NCBI RefSeq assembly: GCF_032854445.1
Contig: NC_088295.1
Location: forward strand, 43,015,385-43,079,384
Source: Liolophura sinensis
Taxonomy: Eukaryota; Mollusca; Polyplacophora; Chitonida; Chitonidae
Length of the DNA stretch: 64,000 nt
Direction: 5' to 3'
Shown: positions 37,101 to 49,500 of the stretch, in pieces
Numbering within the stretch: position 1 is the stretch's first letter
How the letters are laid out: each line of letters begins with the position of its first letter
Translations under genes and position numbers: made by a program
The notes under the pieces: generated by a model
What the model was told of the DNA's origin: nothing
The model's database searches: none
Seen by the model: the letters and a program-made list of their open reading frames with translations, nothing else

Positions 37101-39997
37101 CAGTCCACTATTACTCAGATGTAAGCTTTGATTAGTCAGGGTTAGCAAAAGTCATATAATGCCCATGAAAATTCAGGACATTTAAATATCTAACTCTCTG
37201 GAAAAGTACATGTAATTGGTAAAAACAAAATGATACGTACTGTATTTCCCCTAAAGCTTAGCATGTTTCAAGTGAGACAGTTTGCTTTATTCTGATTGAT
37301 TCATCCATTTTATAAGGCCACTTCAGATTAATTTTATAAAAAAAAATTTTTAATTAATTTCTTAAGTGTTAGCTTAAAAAGAATGACTTTAAGGACAAAA
37401 TTTATATTCCATACTTAAGGTGAAATACAGTAAATTGAATAACTTGTTAAATAGAGTATTTTATTCCTAATTACTACAGTGAACTTGGGTTATATGTACA
37501 TATGTTTTGCGATAGGATCATTCCACTTACTGGTATGGCTTTTGTGTAATACTGTAAGATGACTAATCCAACCATCTTAATTTGGGGGTCACAAATCATG
37601 CCATTTGGACAAAATCGTGGCCAAACTTGATTCAGTTGAAAATACAATCGTCTTCCTCTGTTCGTCCATCCATTTTATCTATCTATTTTATCAATGCAAC
37701 TCTTCCTACAGTTATTAATGGATTTTCATGAACGTTAGCAGGTGCATTCAGGACAGTGTGTGGATGTGCACAAAGCTTTGTGGATCCATTCCATCAATTA
37801 TTTTCAAAGTTATTCTCACTGTCTGAATTTATAGAATTTTAACTTGAGTGAAAGAAGACATGTCAACACACGTCCTAATGTTCTTAACAGATTGTGAAAC
37901 TTGGCAGACGTGCTATTGACAATACATAGATGTGTGCGGATAGTTTTTTTTTTTTTTTTATAGTTTAGTAGGCCTACAAGTAATTGTCATTGTCCTACTC
38001 ATTAGTGGGTGATCTAATGAAAGCCCTCACACTTGTGGGGGACAGGGGAGATATGGGATCATCTGATAGGTCGTCTTGTTTGATATTTTTCAGAGCACAG
38101 CCTATTGAAGGGTTTGTTGATGATTACTCTTTCCTGATCCGTGGTCTGTTGGATCTGTATGAAGCCTGCTATGATGAACGCTGGTTACAGTGGGCTGCTC
38201 AGCTCCAGGAACAACAGGATGGGTTGTTCTGGGATAACGAAGCGGGGGGATATTTTGCCAGTCAAATCGAAGATACAAATATACTGCTAAGAATAAAAGA
38301 TGGTAAGAATTCTCAAAAAAAAAAAAATTATAAAATAGCAAAATTAAGCCATTTGAATCTTTCATTTTGCATGAAGTATGTAGTTTATGAAATTTGGTAT
38401 ATGGCTCCACCATCAAAGTTACAAAGCAGTTTTGAGATTTGTGCTGCTTTGTTCATCTTTGATCAAATTATATGACAGATTTGTCCTGTAATGTACTGGG
38501 ATACATTCTGCACTTTTATTCAGAACAAGTTACAGACCAGGATCAGACTTTAATTGAGTCGCTTTGTCCATTTTTGACAAAATTATGGATGTTTTTGTTC
38601 TGTTGTAGAAATTATCATGCTTGTTCAAGTAGGTAGAAGGCATCGCTGTTCCATGGATTACAATATTTGCATCTTTCAGATCAAGATGGAGCTGAGCCCA
38701 GCAGCAACTCTGTGACTGCCAGTAATCTGCTACGACTAGCCACATATCTGGACATACAGCAATGGCGGGACAAAGTTGCTCAGATCTTCAAGGTTTTCTC
38801 TGACCGCCTAACAAAGATTCCCATGGCTCTGCCTGAGTTACTGTCGTCTCTGATGATGTTCAACCAAACTCCTAAACAGGTTTGTCCACTTTTTTATGAA
38901 AATCACATGAAGGGCACTCTTTGTCGTGCTGAATGATCATTCAAATGCAGATCTAACAGAAAGGGAATGTTTAACTGTGAATTGCACCCTTGCATAAATT
39001 TGTTAAGGGGAGATAATTTTAGTTTTGGCTGTTCATGTGTGATTGGGCAGCTGCTTGATGATAGCTGGTATCTGAGGAGTGATTTGTGAGGTTAAGATCT
39101 AAACCAGTGCAATTAACCTTATACACAATACCGCAACTGTGTAACTGTTTTACATTGTTATAATGCTGGTAAGTATGTATAAAGCTTACATGTAGTTTCA
39201 CAGTGAAAATTGTGTAAGGACAATTCATTTTGTAGTATTTGTGTCCATTTGGGTTTTTATTTTGTCAGATTAAGTATTGCATTATTTAGAGTAATGTGAT
39301 TAAATTCACTGGCATTATACTTATTCGTAAGTATCATTATGTATTCTTATTTAAGTTGACACACATGTACATACAACTTGAAGTGACCTATCCTTAGCCG
39401 ATGAGTTTGCATGCTAATGTGGCGCAGTGACTCAGGAGCCTCTTAGCACTGCAGTCACTATGAGTTCAAGTCTGGCTTCCTCTCCAGCTGGACGTGTGAA
39501 GGTCTGCCTCCACCTGCGGATAGTCGTGGGTTCCCTCCGTGCAGGTTTCCTCTCGCCATTATGCTGGCCAACGACATTCAAGTGAAGTATTCTTGAGTAC
39601 AGTGTAAAACACCAATCAAATAAATAAGTTAAAGTGATTAGCAAACTGTACTGCTAACTGTTACTGAATGCCAAAGTGCTATACACACAGGATAGTTTTT
39701 TTTTTTTTTTCATTTCTCTTTCAGATAATTGTTGTTGGTGATGTGGCAGATGATAGTACGCAGGCTCTCCTGCGAGCAGTTCACTCCGTTTTCCTGCCTA
39801 ACAAAATCCTTATAGTTTGGGATGGCAATGAATCTAGTTTTTTGGCTGGTCATCTGAAGGTCTTATCCACACTTAAGAAGAAAGATGAGAAGGCTACAGC
39901 GTTTGTGTGTGAAAACTACACATGTTCTCTGCCAGTGACCACCTCAGAGGATCTGCTGACATTATTGAATACCCAGCCTCCACCAGCTGGTCAGTGA
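25197..39997 (+). CDS. SPATA20: SPATA20 / YyaL family thioredoxin-domain protein (DUF255)
   Basis: Fifteen exons, all phases consistent: 25197-25231, 25916-26038, 26985-27049, 30574-30728, 31592-31738, 32131-32323, 32805-32935, 33252-33356, 34318-34392, 34938-35147, 35752-35944, 36952-37120, 38094-38302, 38680-38879, 39725-39997; 760 aa (human about 786). The tiny first exon gives a basic presequence-like N-terminus ([20 protein letters not shown]). The thioredoxin-like DUF255 domain starts at [21 protein letters not shown] and contains [16 protein letters not shown] (C80 and C83), [10 protein letters not shown] and [20 protein letters not shown]. The C-terminal (alpha/alpha)6 toroid, like N-acylglucosamine epimerases, contains [30 protein letters not shown] and [16 protein letters not shown]. 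The family is conserved from bacteria to mammals; biochemical function is unsettled and mammals link it to spermatogenesis. Intron 8 uses a GC donor. The first exon is the least certain part. Confidence 0.95.
25609..25698 (+). mobile_element. SINE family 1, 3' fragment in SPATA20 intron 1
   Basis: CCATAATGCTGGCTGCCATC through CGAGTACGACGTTAAACACC to an (AAAT)n tail, preceded by a short poly(C) run. 5' truncated. Confidence 0.8.
26583..26831 (+). mobile_element. SINE family 1 copy in SPATA20 intron 2
   Basis: Begins within the tRNA head (TTAGCGTGCTAGGGCAGCAT), has a B-box-like GAGTTCTTGTCC, a full body and a GATAAATAAATAAATAAAT tail. The flanks TTCACATGTTA and ATCACATTTTA resemble a diverged 11-bp duplication. 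Confidence 0.88.
27050..30573. other. SPATA20 intron 3 (3.5 kb), no other gene established
   Basis: Mostly unique AT-rich sequence with short open frames and no recognised SINE. It contains an orphan exon-like segment at 28004-28042 (ATG in strong context, 13 codons, then a GTATGC donor), discussed in the findings. A T-run (about 30508-30525) precedes the exon 4 acceptor. Confidence 0.5.
30698..30953 (+). repeat. 44-bp tandem duplication covering the exon 4 donor site of SPATA20
   Basis: The last about 30 bases of exon 4 (GGACAGAGTGTACATGACAT, TTGTTCAG) and the first 16 of intron 4 (GTCAGACTCAATACAT) are repeated, giving about six copies at 44-bp spacing. CAG ends at 30728 (the real donor), 30772, 30816, 30860, 30904 and about 30948. 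The next bases are GT at copies 1, 2, 3 and 5, AC at copy 4 and GC at copy 6. Confidence 0.9.
33357..34317 (+). other. SPATA20 intron 8, GC-AG type
   Basis: Exon 8 ends TTTCAG at 33356 and the intron starts GCAAGATG. There is no GT that keeps the frame nearby. CAG|GCAAG matches the consensus of the minority GC-AG class, which compensates with a strong exon end. The acceptor is TTATCAG before 34318. Confidence 0.85.
33454..34095. repeat. 40-bp minisatellite, about 16 copies, in SPATA20 intron 8
   Basis: The unit AACAGTATGAACCCATACAC then CATCGTAACATGCTTCAACC repeats with only one to three changes per copy, mostly at the CATC(G/C)TAACA position. High homogeneity implies a recent expansion. It fills two thirds of the intron. 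Confidence 0.97.
35400..35520. repeat. GATT microsatellite and SINE tail fragment
   Basis: (GATT)n at about 35400-35423, followed at about 35458-35515 by a diverged minus-orientation tail of SINE family 1 (TTTATTTATTTGATAAAGGT, GTACTCAAAAATATTTC), in SPATA20 intron 10. Confidence 0.65.
36290..36364 (+). mobile_element. SINE family 1, diverged 3' fragment
   Basis: GAGCGCTGTCATACAAGTGA, AACATTCTTGAGTGAGGTGT and an AAATAAATAAAT tail, in SPATA20 intron 11. Confidence 0.7.
36412..36650 (-). mobile_element. SINE family 1 copy in SPATA20 intron 11
   Basis: Nearly complete minus-orientation copy from a TTTATTTATTTGTTTGG tail through CAGCATTATGGGAGGAG and CCCGGGGGAAACCCACGACC to GGTCATTGTGCCGTGCTGGC. 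The head is decayed and no clean duplication is seen. Confidence 0.88.
39413..39628 (+). mobile_element. SINE family 1 copy in SPATA20 intron 14
   Basis: Diverged copy starting within the head (TGCTAATGTGGCGCAGTGAC), with a B-box-like GAGTTCAAGTCTGG, CTGCGGATAGTCGTGGG and an ACACCAATCAAATAAATAAG tail. Confidence 0.85.
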
Positions 39998-40137
39998 CAT
40001 GGAGATCTAAATGTACATTAACTGGAGAGACTAGAGGAAAAAGTTTATTCTGCCAATCTGCCAGTTTTAACATGTGTGTGGGTTGATACATACCTTTAAC
40101 AGATATGGCCATTCTCTAATTCGTACTAATTGTACAT

Positions 40138-40143
40138 ATTAAA
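40138..40143 (+). terminator. Candidate SPATA20 poly(A) signal
   Basis: ATTAAA about 140 bp after the SPATA20 stop codon, followed by a GT-containing stretch. It is the first hexamer of this kind downstream. Confidence 0.4.
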
Positions 40144-40149
40144 GTACAA

Positions 40150-42400
40150 ACTAAAAGCATTTTATTCTTATAGCCGTTGTCAAGTTTTAAATAAGGTGTG
40201 ATTTACACATACAGTTAACCCTCATGTGGCCTTGCATCAGGATTGTTGGTACCTGACAAGGTGCAGTGGTTTGCTTCATGCTTTGATCATTATCATTCAT
40301 CCTTTAAGTTGACTGTTGTCATATAAGTGAGGTGTTATTACCCTAATTCTTCTAACCTTTAGGACAGATATTGGCACATACTCCTTACAGCACATTCATA
40401 GCTCTCTACTTTCAATTTACATCACTGCCACCACAGCAACAATGCCGAGGTCAAGGTGATGAGGTAGGAAGTGATGTCAGAAAACACACACAATCCGTCT
40501 CAACATGTCTCTAATAATACTTTATACACATGCATTCTCTTTATCCAGAGTATGTACAATATGATTCTAATCAAAACCTGAAACAATTCTTTTGATGAAC
40601 GCTGATTAAATAGTTCCAGTGTGGAGACAAGTGATGAGACTAAGCTTAAAGAAGCCTACGTGCATCTCACAGGCTCCAAAGGTGAAGCTTGTCTATTGGT
40701 GGCAGTGATGTGAAGCGAAAGGTAGAAAACGACACATGCGCTGTAAGGAGTATGACATTAGTTCTGGTAGGAAAGAGTTACATTTCTCTCCCAGTTAAGG
40801 CAACCATACAATTACTGCAAGATCAGTTCTGAGAATTGATAAAGGATAATTATAACAATTTTACAAATTGTTTTTGAGGCAATGGTAGTAATTTCAAGTC
40901 TATGTAAATACTGCTTTAGAAAAGGTTACGAAATTTTTAGATTATTCATATGCATTTTGATTCATTGAACTATGTTGGTGGTTTCAGTGAAGTGTTTTTA
41001 ACCAGTGATAGGTTTTCAAACAGCAACGCTTGGTAAAACCTTCCTCAAATATGTGTCATTTTCCCTTGTAAAATCTGCAATTGTTATATATTGGTAACAG
41101 GGAAGACTGTGTGTAAACTAAATACTGAGACAAGTATTACCAACATGTTTTTCCCAGGAAGTTACAGTTTGGGAATATTCTCTTGGAAAAATCTCGATCA
41201 AACTCTGAAGTGCTATTTTTTTTCGTACACATTTAGCCATGATAAGCTTTGTGACATTTAAAATAAAAACCTGATTTACCAAATAAATCTTTCACTTGTT
41301 TTTATTAATTGAAATCTGTGATACAATGGGGTTAAGGTCTTTTCTATGCATTAATTTCATATAAGGTCAAACAATGGATACTGGGAGCAGCTTTTCAGTG
41401 CTTATAGGCCTACCAGCACAAACTGGCCTCCCTTTAGCCCAGATGGTGGAGTGAAGGATTTTGTTGTGGATGAGGAGATCCAAGTTCAAATTTGAGTTAG
41501 TTGGCTTGATTTTGCTGCAATGAAAATTTCACTAATTGCACCAATCAGAGCCATGGGTAGGCCCACATAGAAGGGATGCTGCAGACATTCACCCCCTCTG
41601 TTTTTTAGAAGGAACAGGTTTTGCTTTACGAGGATTAGCCTAGCTCTTACTAACCAATTAATCGTCCCTTTTTTTTCTGTAGTTAGCATATATTATTTTA
41701 TTGATCAATGCACCTCATTGACATATATCCTTTAAATTTTCTGTGTATTTGCTGTTCTGCTCTGTTACTTGTATATGTATCACTAGGCCTATGTGACAAC
41801 CTGCTGTTTTCTAACATAGGGGCCTACTTGTACTATAATATTCGGCTGGCTCACATCAAGCACGTGTCCAAAAATACCACAAACAATTCATCATTTCCCT
41901 GTCGATTATATCACATACACTTCTACGCAATAATATTTATTTGTTATCCTAATGACAGTGTGTGTGAGTAGCTGTTCCGAAGAGCGTATCCTGTCTCTCA
42001 TTAATTAAATACAAGTATTCAAGTCAAATGATATTTCCTAATTTAGGAGCCTACATAAACATAAGTCAACTTTTCAAAAACGCTTTATGCCAAAACTTTT
42101 AACAAATATGTATTACTTTGAAATTAACAGCCACCTTTCACGCACGCGGACTTACATACAGTTCTGCGAATGCCTGCCATACCAAATACGGCTGGGTCAC
42201 TGAGTAACATGGCCTGGTTACGAAAGTTGTAGGTCACCACTACAAGTGACTAAGATTCACTAAGATTGAGTGGTACGAATATTGACTCATTACTTTCGCC
42301 ACTATCCGCACCGGTGCATCTTTCTAGCGGATTTAGACACATTAATTTACATACATGACATGAAAATCAAAGAAAAACGAAATCTTTATCTCAACATAAA
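40150..42400. other. Intergenic between SPATA20 and USP2-like
   Basis: No gene is recognised. A 15-bp inverted repeat (CATACTCCTTACAGC at 40377-40391 and its complement at 40740-40754) and a weak tRNA-like segment at about 41433-41495 (A-box-like TAGCCCAGATGG and B-box-like AGTTCAAATTT) are the only structures seen. Confidence 0.45.
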
Positions 42401-42418
42401 ACAACTCAAAACACGCGC

Positions 42419-42430
42419 GCCACCTAGTGG
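42419..42430 (-). promoter_or_regulatory. CTCF-like core motif
   Basis: GCCACCTAGTGG on the plus strand is the complement of CCACTAGGTGGC, which matches the bilaterian CTCF core CCASYAGRKGGC. It lies about 130 bp upstream of the putative first exon of the USP2-like gene. Sequence match only. Confidence 0.45.
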
Positions 42431-42504
42431 TCACAACATGTATTGACGTGAAAGGCGACAAGGTATGAGTCGCCATTTCTATAGAAACTGTCGAAAATAA
42501 CTGG

Positions 42505-42515
42505 GGTCACGTGAT
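42505..42515. promoter_or_regulatory. E-box / CLEAR-like element upstream of USP2-like
   Basis: GGTCACGTGAT contains the palindromic E-box CACGTG and matches nine of ten bases of the CLEAR element GTCACGTGAC. It is 31 bp upstream of the putative first-exon ATG, in a locally CpG-richer segment. Confidence 0.35.
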
Positions 42516-42545
42516 ATGTAATTTGGAAAAGGACAGCCAGAGGCG

Positions 42546-43371
42546 ATGAACAACTTTCGAGATGTGGAAATTATGACAGTTAGCAAGGACAATAAATTGG
42601 TAAGTGAGTGAATCTAGCAATAAGATGCCTTTCAGGAGGATAAATCTCTACGGAACGAGTTTCTGCCATTTTTCTACTGGTTACAACAACAACAACAGCA
42701 TTCTGGCAACTCGAGCTGTCGGTCTCGCACCAGTAACATCAATTAACTTAGCCCTCTAACCTGTTGGCGACCTCGGTAGGACAGTTTACCTGTCAACAAC
42801 ATTGTATAAAGTGTTCGTTCCTCCACAAACGTGACCACCTGTGCTCGCCTATACTAGTATATGCTATGTTAATGGCCTTGTTATTTTGTTTTTCGAGAAC
42901 GATGAAATGTGTAAAAAAAATGTTCCAGTTTCTAGGCCTGGTGAGTATTCATGAAGGTTACACCATCGCTCATGTGTCCCCTGCACGTCAATCAGTTGTC
43001 TTTATAGAGCATATAATACTTGAGGTGCAGTGATCTATCCAATCAGAGAAAAAAAAACCTTATATACATGTACAATTGTGCAGATGAAGAATACCTGGCT
43101 TAATGTGCCTTCTACCTTTTTAATACCTATTGCATAAGACAGTATCTCCAGCTAGAAACATAACTTAAGTTTGGCACTGTATCTAAGACTGTCCATGTGT
43201 GTTCATTTTGGATAATGCACATTTTGTCTTAACCCAGAGAAATAAGATTTAGCCCACCAAAGTCTACTGTACAGTTATTGTTGTAAAATTCTATATTTGT
43301 ATTGTCAAATGTTTCATCATGTTTTAAATCATTATGTCATGTCTTCTCCTTTTTTATAGGTTTACTTCTAG
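42546..43371 (+). other. Spliced upstream ORF in the USP2-like 5' leader (predicted)
   Basis: A plausible first exon ends at 42599 with a perfect donor (TTG|GTAAGTGAG). From the ATG at 42546 it encodes 18 codons (MNNFRDVEIMTVSKDNKL). Joined to the acceptor TTTTTATAG before 43360, the frame runs three more codons and stops at 43369-43371. The main CDS starts 188 bp later, so this would be a 21-residue uORF. The splice is predicted, not proven. Confidence 0.45.
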
Positions 43372-43558
43372 TGCAATCATCAGACAAGTAAGAATGGAGG
43401 CTTGACTGCAGCCATTGAAAAGTGGTGATGGAAGGCACTGATAGAGGGCATAATAAAATTATAACCTCGTTGTCAGCCATGTCCTGATGCCACAGGCCTG
43501 TGTTGGCCTGGCTTTGTTGACTTAACTGCTGGCAAGAGGACAACTGTACAAAATTTAC

Positions 43559-46500
43559 ATGTATAGCAGTTCCATTACTTCACCAAGGCCGTCTGACCAC
43601 AGTTATGTAAAGATGCCTGGCATAACAGGTACTTCAGCATCTAGGTTACCATCCTATAAAATGACTTATAACAGTTATCGTAACACTAACACCACCACCA
43701 GTGCATTGAAAACTCCGCCCATGCAAAGGACGACCTATGGTGCCACTAGCTCAAACTACAGTCCACTGTCACGAGTTCGACCTCTGCCCTCTGGACCAGG
43801 ACCTTTGGCACCGGATGGGCGAAATAAACTTCCTTCAGATTTCACAGTGAAGTCCAGAATACGTGCTCCATCTCTAACTCGTAATGGTCCTGTAAGAGTT
43901 GACTGTAATAGTGATTGCACAAGGTCTTATTTAAATTACCAGAGTGCATCACAAAAAGGGTCATCCTCGAGTAATTTTTCCCAAAGCAGTTTACATGGAC
44001 GAAGATCAGGCAGTTTGTTAAATCTGTCTTCATTGAACTCGGACTACGATCGGAATGATCGCTTTGATCACCTTAACAACAACTCCACAACAGCCAAAGC
44101 TACTTATGACTATGGCTCTCACTCACGATCATCAAGCCGGTCAAGAATTTATGCTGATTACAGTGACACAGATACCAGTACTAAACCTTATGGTTCTAAC
44201 AGATATGGAGTGCAACGACGGAGTAGTATTGCTACCAAGGATGAATATACTCGGGGTAGTACTTTTGAGAGATCACCAGAACCAAGGGTTACAGTTACTG
44301 CAACGTATAAGTCAGATTATCCTTCTTCTGTGCGGAGAAGTTCAGTGAGAGAAAATGGTATTGTCCCTACAAACCGCAGGTTTCACGAGAAAGATGACGG
44401 AAGTTACACAGAACAGAACTTGAACAATAACCTGAGTCAGGTGTGTATGGAAATTCTTTACTGCATAGGTGTTAACTTTACTATCAGTCTCTGTAGAGAT
44501 ATATAAACACACTTTAGTAGCAGTAGCATCAGAAACAGTATGGCTGTACCGCTTTTCCAAAAAAAAAAAAAAAAAAAAGGAAAAACATAAAAAAAGGCAA
44601 TAAAACAAATCAAAGATCAAACCAATTTAATTGCAACCAACCAAGGCCCAAGCACACATATGTGCGCTGTAGACCATCAAGCACATAAAACTACAATGGA
44701 TCTATGTAAAGAATAAAAAACTCATGAAATGACTTTTGGGGCATCTCCAGTCTGGCATCCCAAGACTTCCGGGGCCTGGGCAGCCCCTGGACCCTCGCCT
44801 TTTGTGCTGGCCCTACCACTTTCAAATTGTCAATGCGCCAGAATAATCTATCAATTTCATGTCTTCTCTACAATTATAGGCATCTACCAGGCAGTGGCCA
44901 CTGTATTTTAAACTCCACATCTCTTGGTTCGTTCAGCATTGCAAGTGTAAACAGGGCATTTATCATCATGTTACCCATGATTATGTACATGTATTGGACA
45001 GTTTACTTCATGCTGTAATGCAATTTAGTTTATATTTTAATGTGTCAAAATTCTGTTATACATTTGTGGTCTTTCTTTACTCAGCTATCACTTTCCAATC
45101 GACATACCAGGGGTAAAATAGGGTTGCGTAACCTGGGCAACACGGTAAGTGACGAACATTATAGTTTGTTATAAAACAAAATGGGTGTAACAAAAATTGT
45201 TCTTAGGCATTAATCTTTTGAAAAAATGTTATGGAAAAATGATTTTGTCATGTCTACTGCTAAATGCTATAGTACCTCTAAGAAACTGTGTTCTGGATAT
45301 CATTTTATGATATTTCCTTTCACTCATAGGCATACTGCTCATGCTGGCATCCTCCCCTGCATTACGTGGAAAGATCTGCCAGAAACCTGTGAATGGTTGT
45401 GGGTTTCCCCATGGGCTTTGCCTGTTTTCCTCCCACCATAATGCTGGCCGCAGTCGTAAAAATGAAATATTCTTGAGTACGGGCTAAAATGGATGTCAGA
45501 TATGCCTTTCTCTTTCCTATGGAACTACAGGAGAAGAATGAATGATTAGCACCTTTCATCTGTATGGCACTCAACTCATACCACAATAGAAGTCTTACTT
45601 ATAAAGTGCTAGAGTTCTTTACATGCAAATTTTGCGAGGAAGTTAATAGTTAATAGGAAGTTAATACTTTTAAGGACATAAAAGAGCATTTTTGAGCGTT
45701 TTCAAATTCATTAGTTTATAGATCATGGAAATTATATATATACATGTAGTATATTTTAGCAATGTGCGCAGTTGTGATATGACAGTGAATGAAAAAAATA
45801 ATGCAACTTTATTTTTGTCATTGTGTTATTTATCCTATCAGCTCCCTGCGTTTTACCCATAATTCTGACTTGTTTTTTTTTTCAGTGTTTTATGAACTCC
45901 ATACTGCAGAGTTTAAGTAATACTAAGCCCCTTTTGGAGTACTGCTTGAATGATGAGTTCCGTTCAGAACTGACCTCCAGTAGCAGTAATGTTAAAGGAG
46001 CTCTTTTCATTGGTGAGTCCTGTTGATTTATGCTTGTTTTATTAAGACATGTTTACTGTTTTGACGAATTCACCACTATTGACATGGGTTTCTAAGCATT
46101 TGTTACAGCCTGGTACAGCAGTATTACATGTGTTTTCATCATTCTTCTCATCTTATGATCGCCTGTCTTTAACGATAGATCTGGAGTTCAATCCTGAATC
46201 AAGTCTAGCCTTGGGCTTTAACATTGGTAATCTTTGCACAAGCTCATTTGGCATGCAGCATAAGAAGAATTTATATTTGATTGGTGTTTTACATAATACT
46301 CCATAAGAATAGGCCAATTACTAGTTGGTCCAGTGTCAGTGTAATGTGCCTTAGTGGACATGGCGCTTCAGTTAAGCAGCACTAAAAATATGTTCAGCTT
46401 TAAGTGCAGCCTGGTACCAAGATACCGTTGTGGTATAACTGAAAAAATTTTGAAAGCAACATTAAATCCTGTGAAAAAAAACAAAACAATTCTCCTGTAA

Positions 46501-49500
46501 TGATGCAGACCAGATCATTTTTTCAGATTTATCATCAGTTCAAACCACTGACTCTTGAATCTGACTTGCATTTACAAGGTGCAATCATGGATATTGTCAT
46601 GTGGTTTTTCCTTATAAAAATCTAACTATGAAAAATACTACCCACGACAATCAAATAAATACATACGTGTACATGTATATTTCACAGTGTAAAGAACTAG
46701 AGATGCACTCTCAGGGTATTGTTATCGTTCTCTTGATGCTCATGTTTCAGGTTATGCTGGCCTGATGAAGTCCTTGTGGAATGAAGGCAGTGACAGCTAT
46801 GTCTCCCCAAATAACTTTAAAACCCAGATACAACGATTTGCACCTCGGTTTATGGGATACCAGTATGTTTATACACTTTATTACTTCTGCTGATTTCTCT
46901 GGAATGTATCAAAATGCTTTCATTGTTTGTTAATATTTCATTACTTGCAGCCTGTTGATAATTTGTTTTGTGTAATTAAAGGGTATGTTTAATATTACGT
47001 GAGCAGCAAAATCAAAACTATACCCAATACATTGGCTTCGTGCATATTTAGAAAATCTGTATTTTACATGAAATGCTTTTTCTAAAGCTTCTCATCACTT
47101 TATTATCTGAATATGACAGGAAACACAGTATTTAGGTGGTAGCATTTACTGAGAATCTACTGAGTTAGGTGTAGTGTGTTATGTCATGTGATGTGTGGAA
47201 GTGTGCTTAGTTGTTGTTGTATCTACAGACAGCAGGATGCTCAGGAGTTTCTGAGGTATGTGTTAGAAGGCCTCCATGAGGATGTGAACCGTGTGACCAC
47301 AAAACAGAAACACACTGTACCAGATGAGGAGGAAGAGGACAGACTGAGGTGAGTTACTTACTGTATTTGGCCACGGCTAAGGTGTTCATTCTGCTGCATT
47401 CTGAGAGTTTTGTAGATCTTACAAGGACATTTTGAGAGTTCTTTAGAAGGTAGGATGATATAACTTTCAGTACCGAAAATTAATAATTTATTTTCTGTGT
47501 TATCTTCAAAAAATGAACTTTCAGGTTGATTTTAGGGCAAATACAGTATGTCTATATTGGATATCTTTCCAATGTCTTGTGCATTTGGATGTTACCTTCA
47601 ACAACTTTGTGGAAAAAGCTTATACACAAGCTCTCCTGCTATTGAGGTCACATGTTTCAGCCTAACTGTGTGACCTAATTGCCAGTAATTCGGAATCCAC
47701 ACTAGGCTGTCTTATTGCTACTGTCAATGAAAATAATCTGCCTGTCCCCCCTCCCAAAAATGACCACTCTTGTATGCAATTTTTCATAGAATTTCAAATT
47801 AGTAGCATTTTAGTGTAAGATCCTTCATTTACTTGCTGTCAGTTATCTCTCCTCTGGTGCTGTGCTAAACCTGTTTTTATTAGCAGACATAGACATGTAT
47901 GTATATATATATACTAGTATATGTTAATATGTTGCTTGTTTACGTATGGTTTTAGTGACTCTGAAAAAGCCAAGGAATATTGGAGACGTTACCTAACAGT
48001 TGACAACAGTAAAATTGTGGGTAAGTATGGACAGTGAGACCTTGTTACACATTTATTGGAAATGTCTTAGCTGTGGTGATTATGATCATTTCATACAACA
48101 GTTGTTTCTTTATAGTGTCAATCATTCAAGACTGGCAGTTTGTTCAGGACACACTGGCTTCCTCATAAAAATGACTTGCCATTGTATCAATTAAAAATTC
48201 TCACATTTAAGTGTTTGAGGATATAACAGAGCTTGTTGCATGTGTATGCAAGCTTATGGATTCTTTTACATCTCTTGTGCATTTGCCTTCAACAGACATA
48301 TTCGTAGGCCAGCTAAAGAGTGAACTGAAGTTTGATGCCTGTGGACATAAATCCGTCACCTTTGATCCATTCTGGGATTTGTCTGTACCAATACCTAAGG
48401 TGAGTAACCCTCTCTCTCAAATTACCATTAATTTCATATTGTTTATGTTTACGCATCCCTTTTTTTTAAATACACTGTACGAAGTAAGGCGAGGTATTGT
48501 GAGAGGGGGAGGGGAAGTGTCGGTGTTGGTGTCCGGTTAAGCTTTTTATTTTTACTCCTGTATAATGGGCTCTCATTCATTGAGTGAAGGTTAAGCTTTG
48601 TTGTTTAACTCTCTTATCTAAGGTCTGGTGTGTAAATGCATATACTCGGATGGAAGGTTGAGCTTTTTTTTTTTTTTTTTTTTAAAGTTCTTGTATATTG
48701 GGCTATCATACATGGAGTGAAGGTTAAGCTTTTTTTTGTTTCCTAGTTTAAGGTATGGACATTCTAAGATGGCAGGTTAAACTATTTTTTTTAGCTTTTT
48801 TTATTTTTTTAGGCAGCCATACTTGGATCTCCAACATACAGCAATAGAAAGTGACATTTTGTTTGTGTTTTTTATATTTCTTTTTGTCTGTGTACATCTA
48901 CAAAAGGCTTACTGGTGGAACGCAAAACTGTTTAAATGGTTTTAGTTTTATAGGCTCAGTGAATGTTTTTAATAATTTTAATTGATAGACTTTCAATTCA
49001 AAACTTTATCGGTTATATGAACTTCAATTTGTTTACTGAAGTAAACACGTTCTCTAGAAATTAAGCCTCCATGCAGGGCAACAATTTCCTATATTTTTTG
49101 TTTAAATGAGATTTATGGATTTATGGCCAGATTTTTGAAGTTGAGAAAAGTTTCATGTATTGCTACAATTTTTATGCACATGCCTATCTACGTGTAGGGG
49201 AAAAAGAAGAGTAGTGGGTTTCTTTGACGATTTTACCAGATTTGTCACCATTTTCCTGTTTTGTGGACACACATTCAGATTGACTTCATTCTCTTCTCGT
49301 GTAAACACGGATTTCTACAAACTTTTCTTACATGGCTACAGTTTCTTATGCAATCACTTGTCTAGATAAGATTTTTGTCTCTCTAGCTAGTTTACCAGAT
49401 TTGTAGAGTGTAAGAATTTACCTTGGTGTATACCAGCTTATGTGGTGTACACAGTATCTGTAGAAAGCCTTCCACATCTGTATTAGTACTAAGTAGCTTA

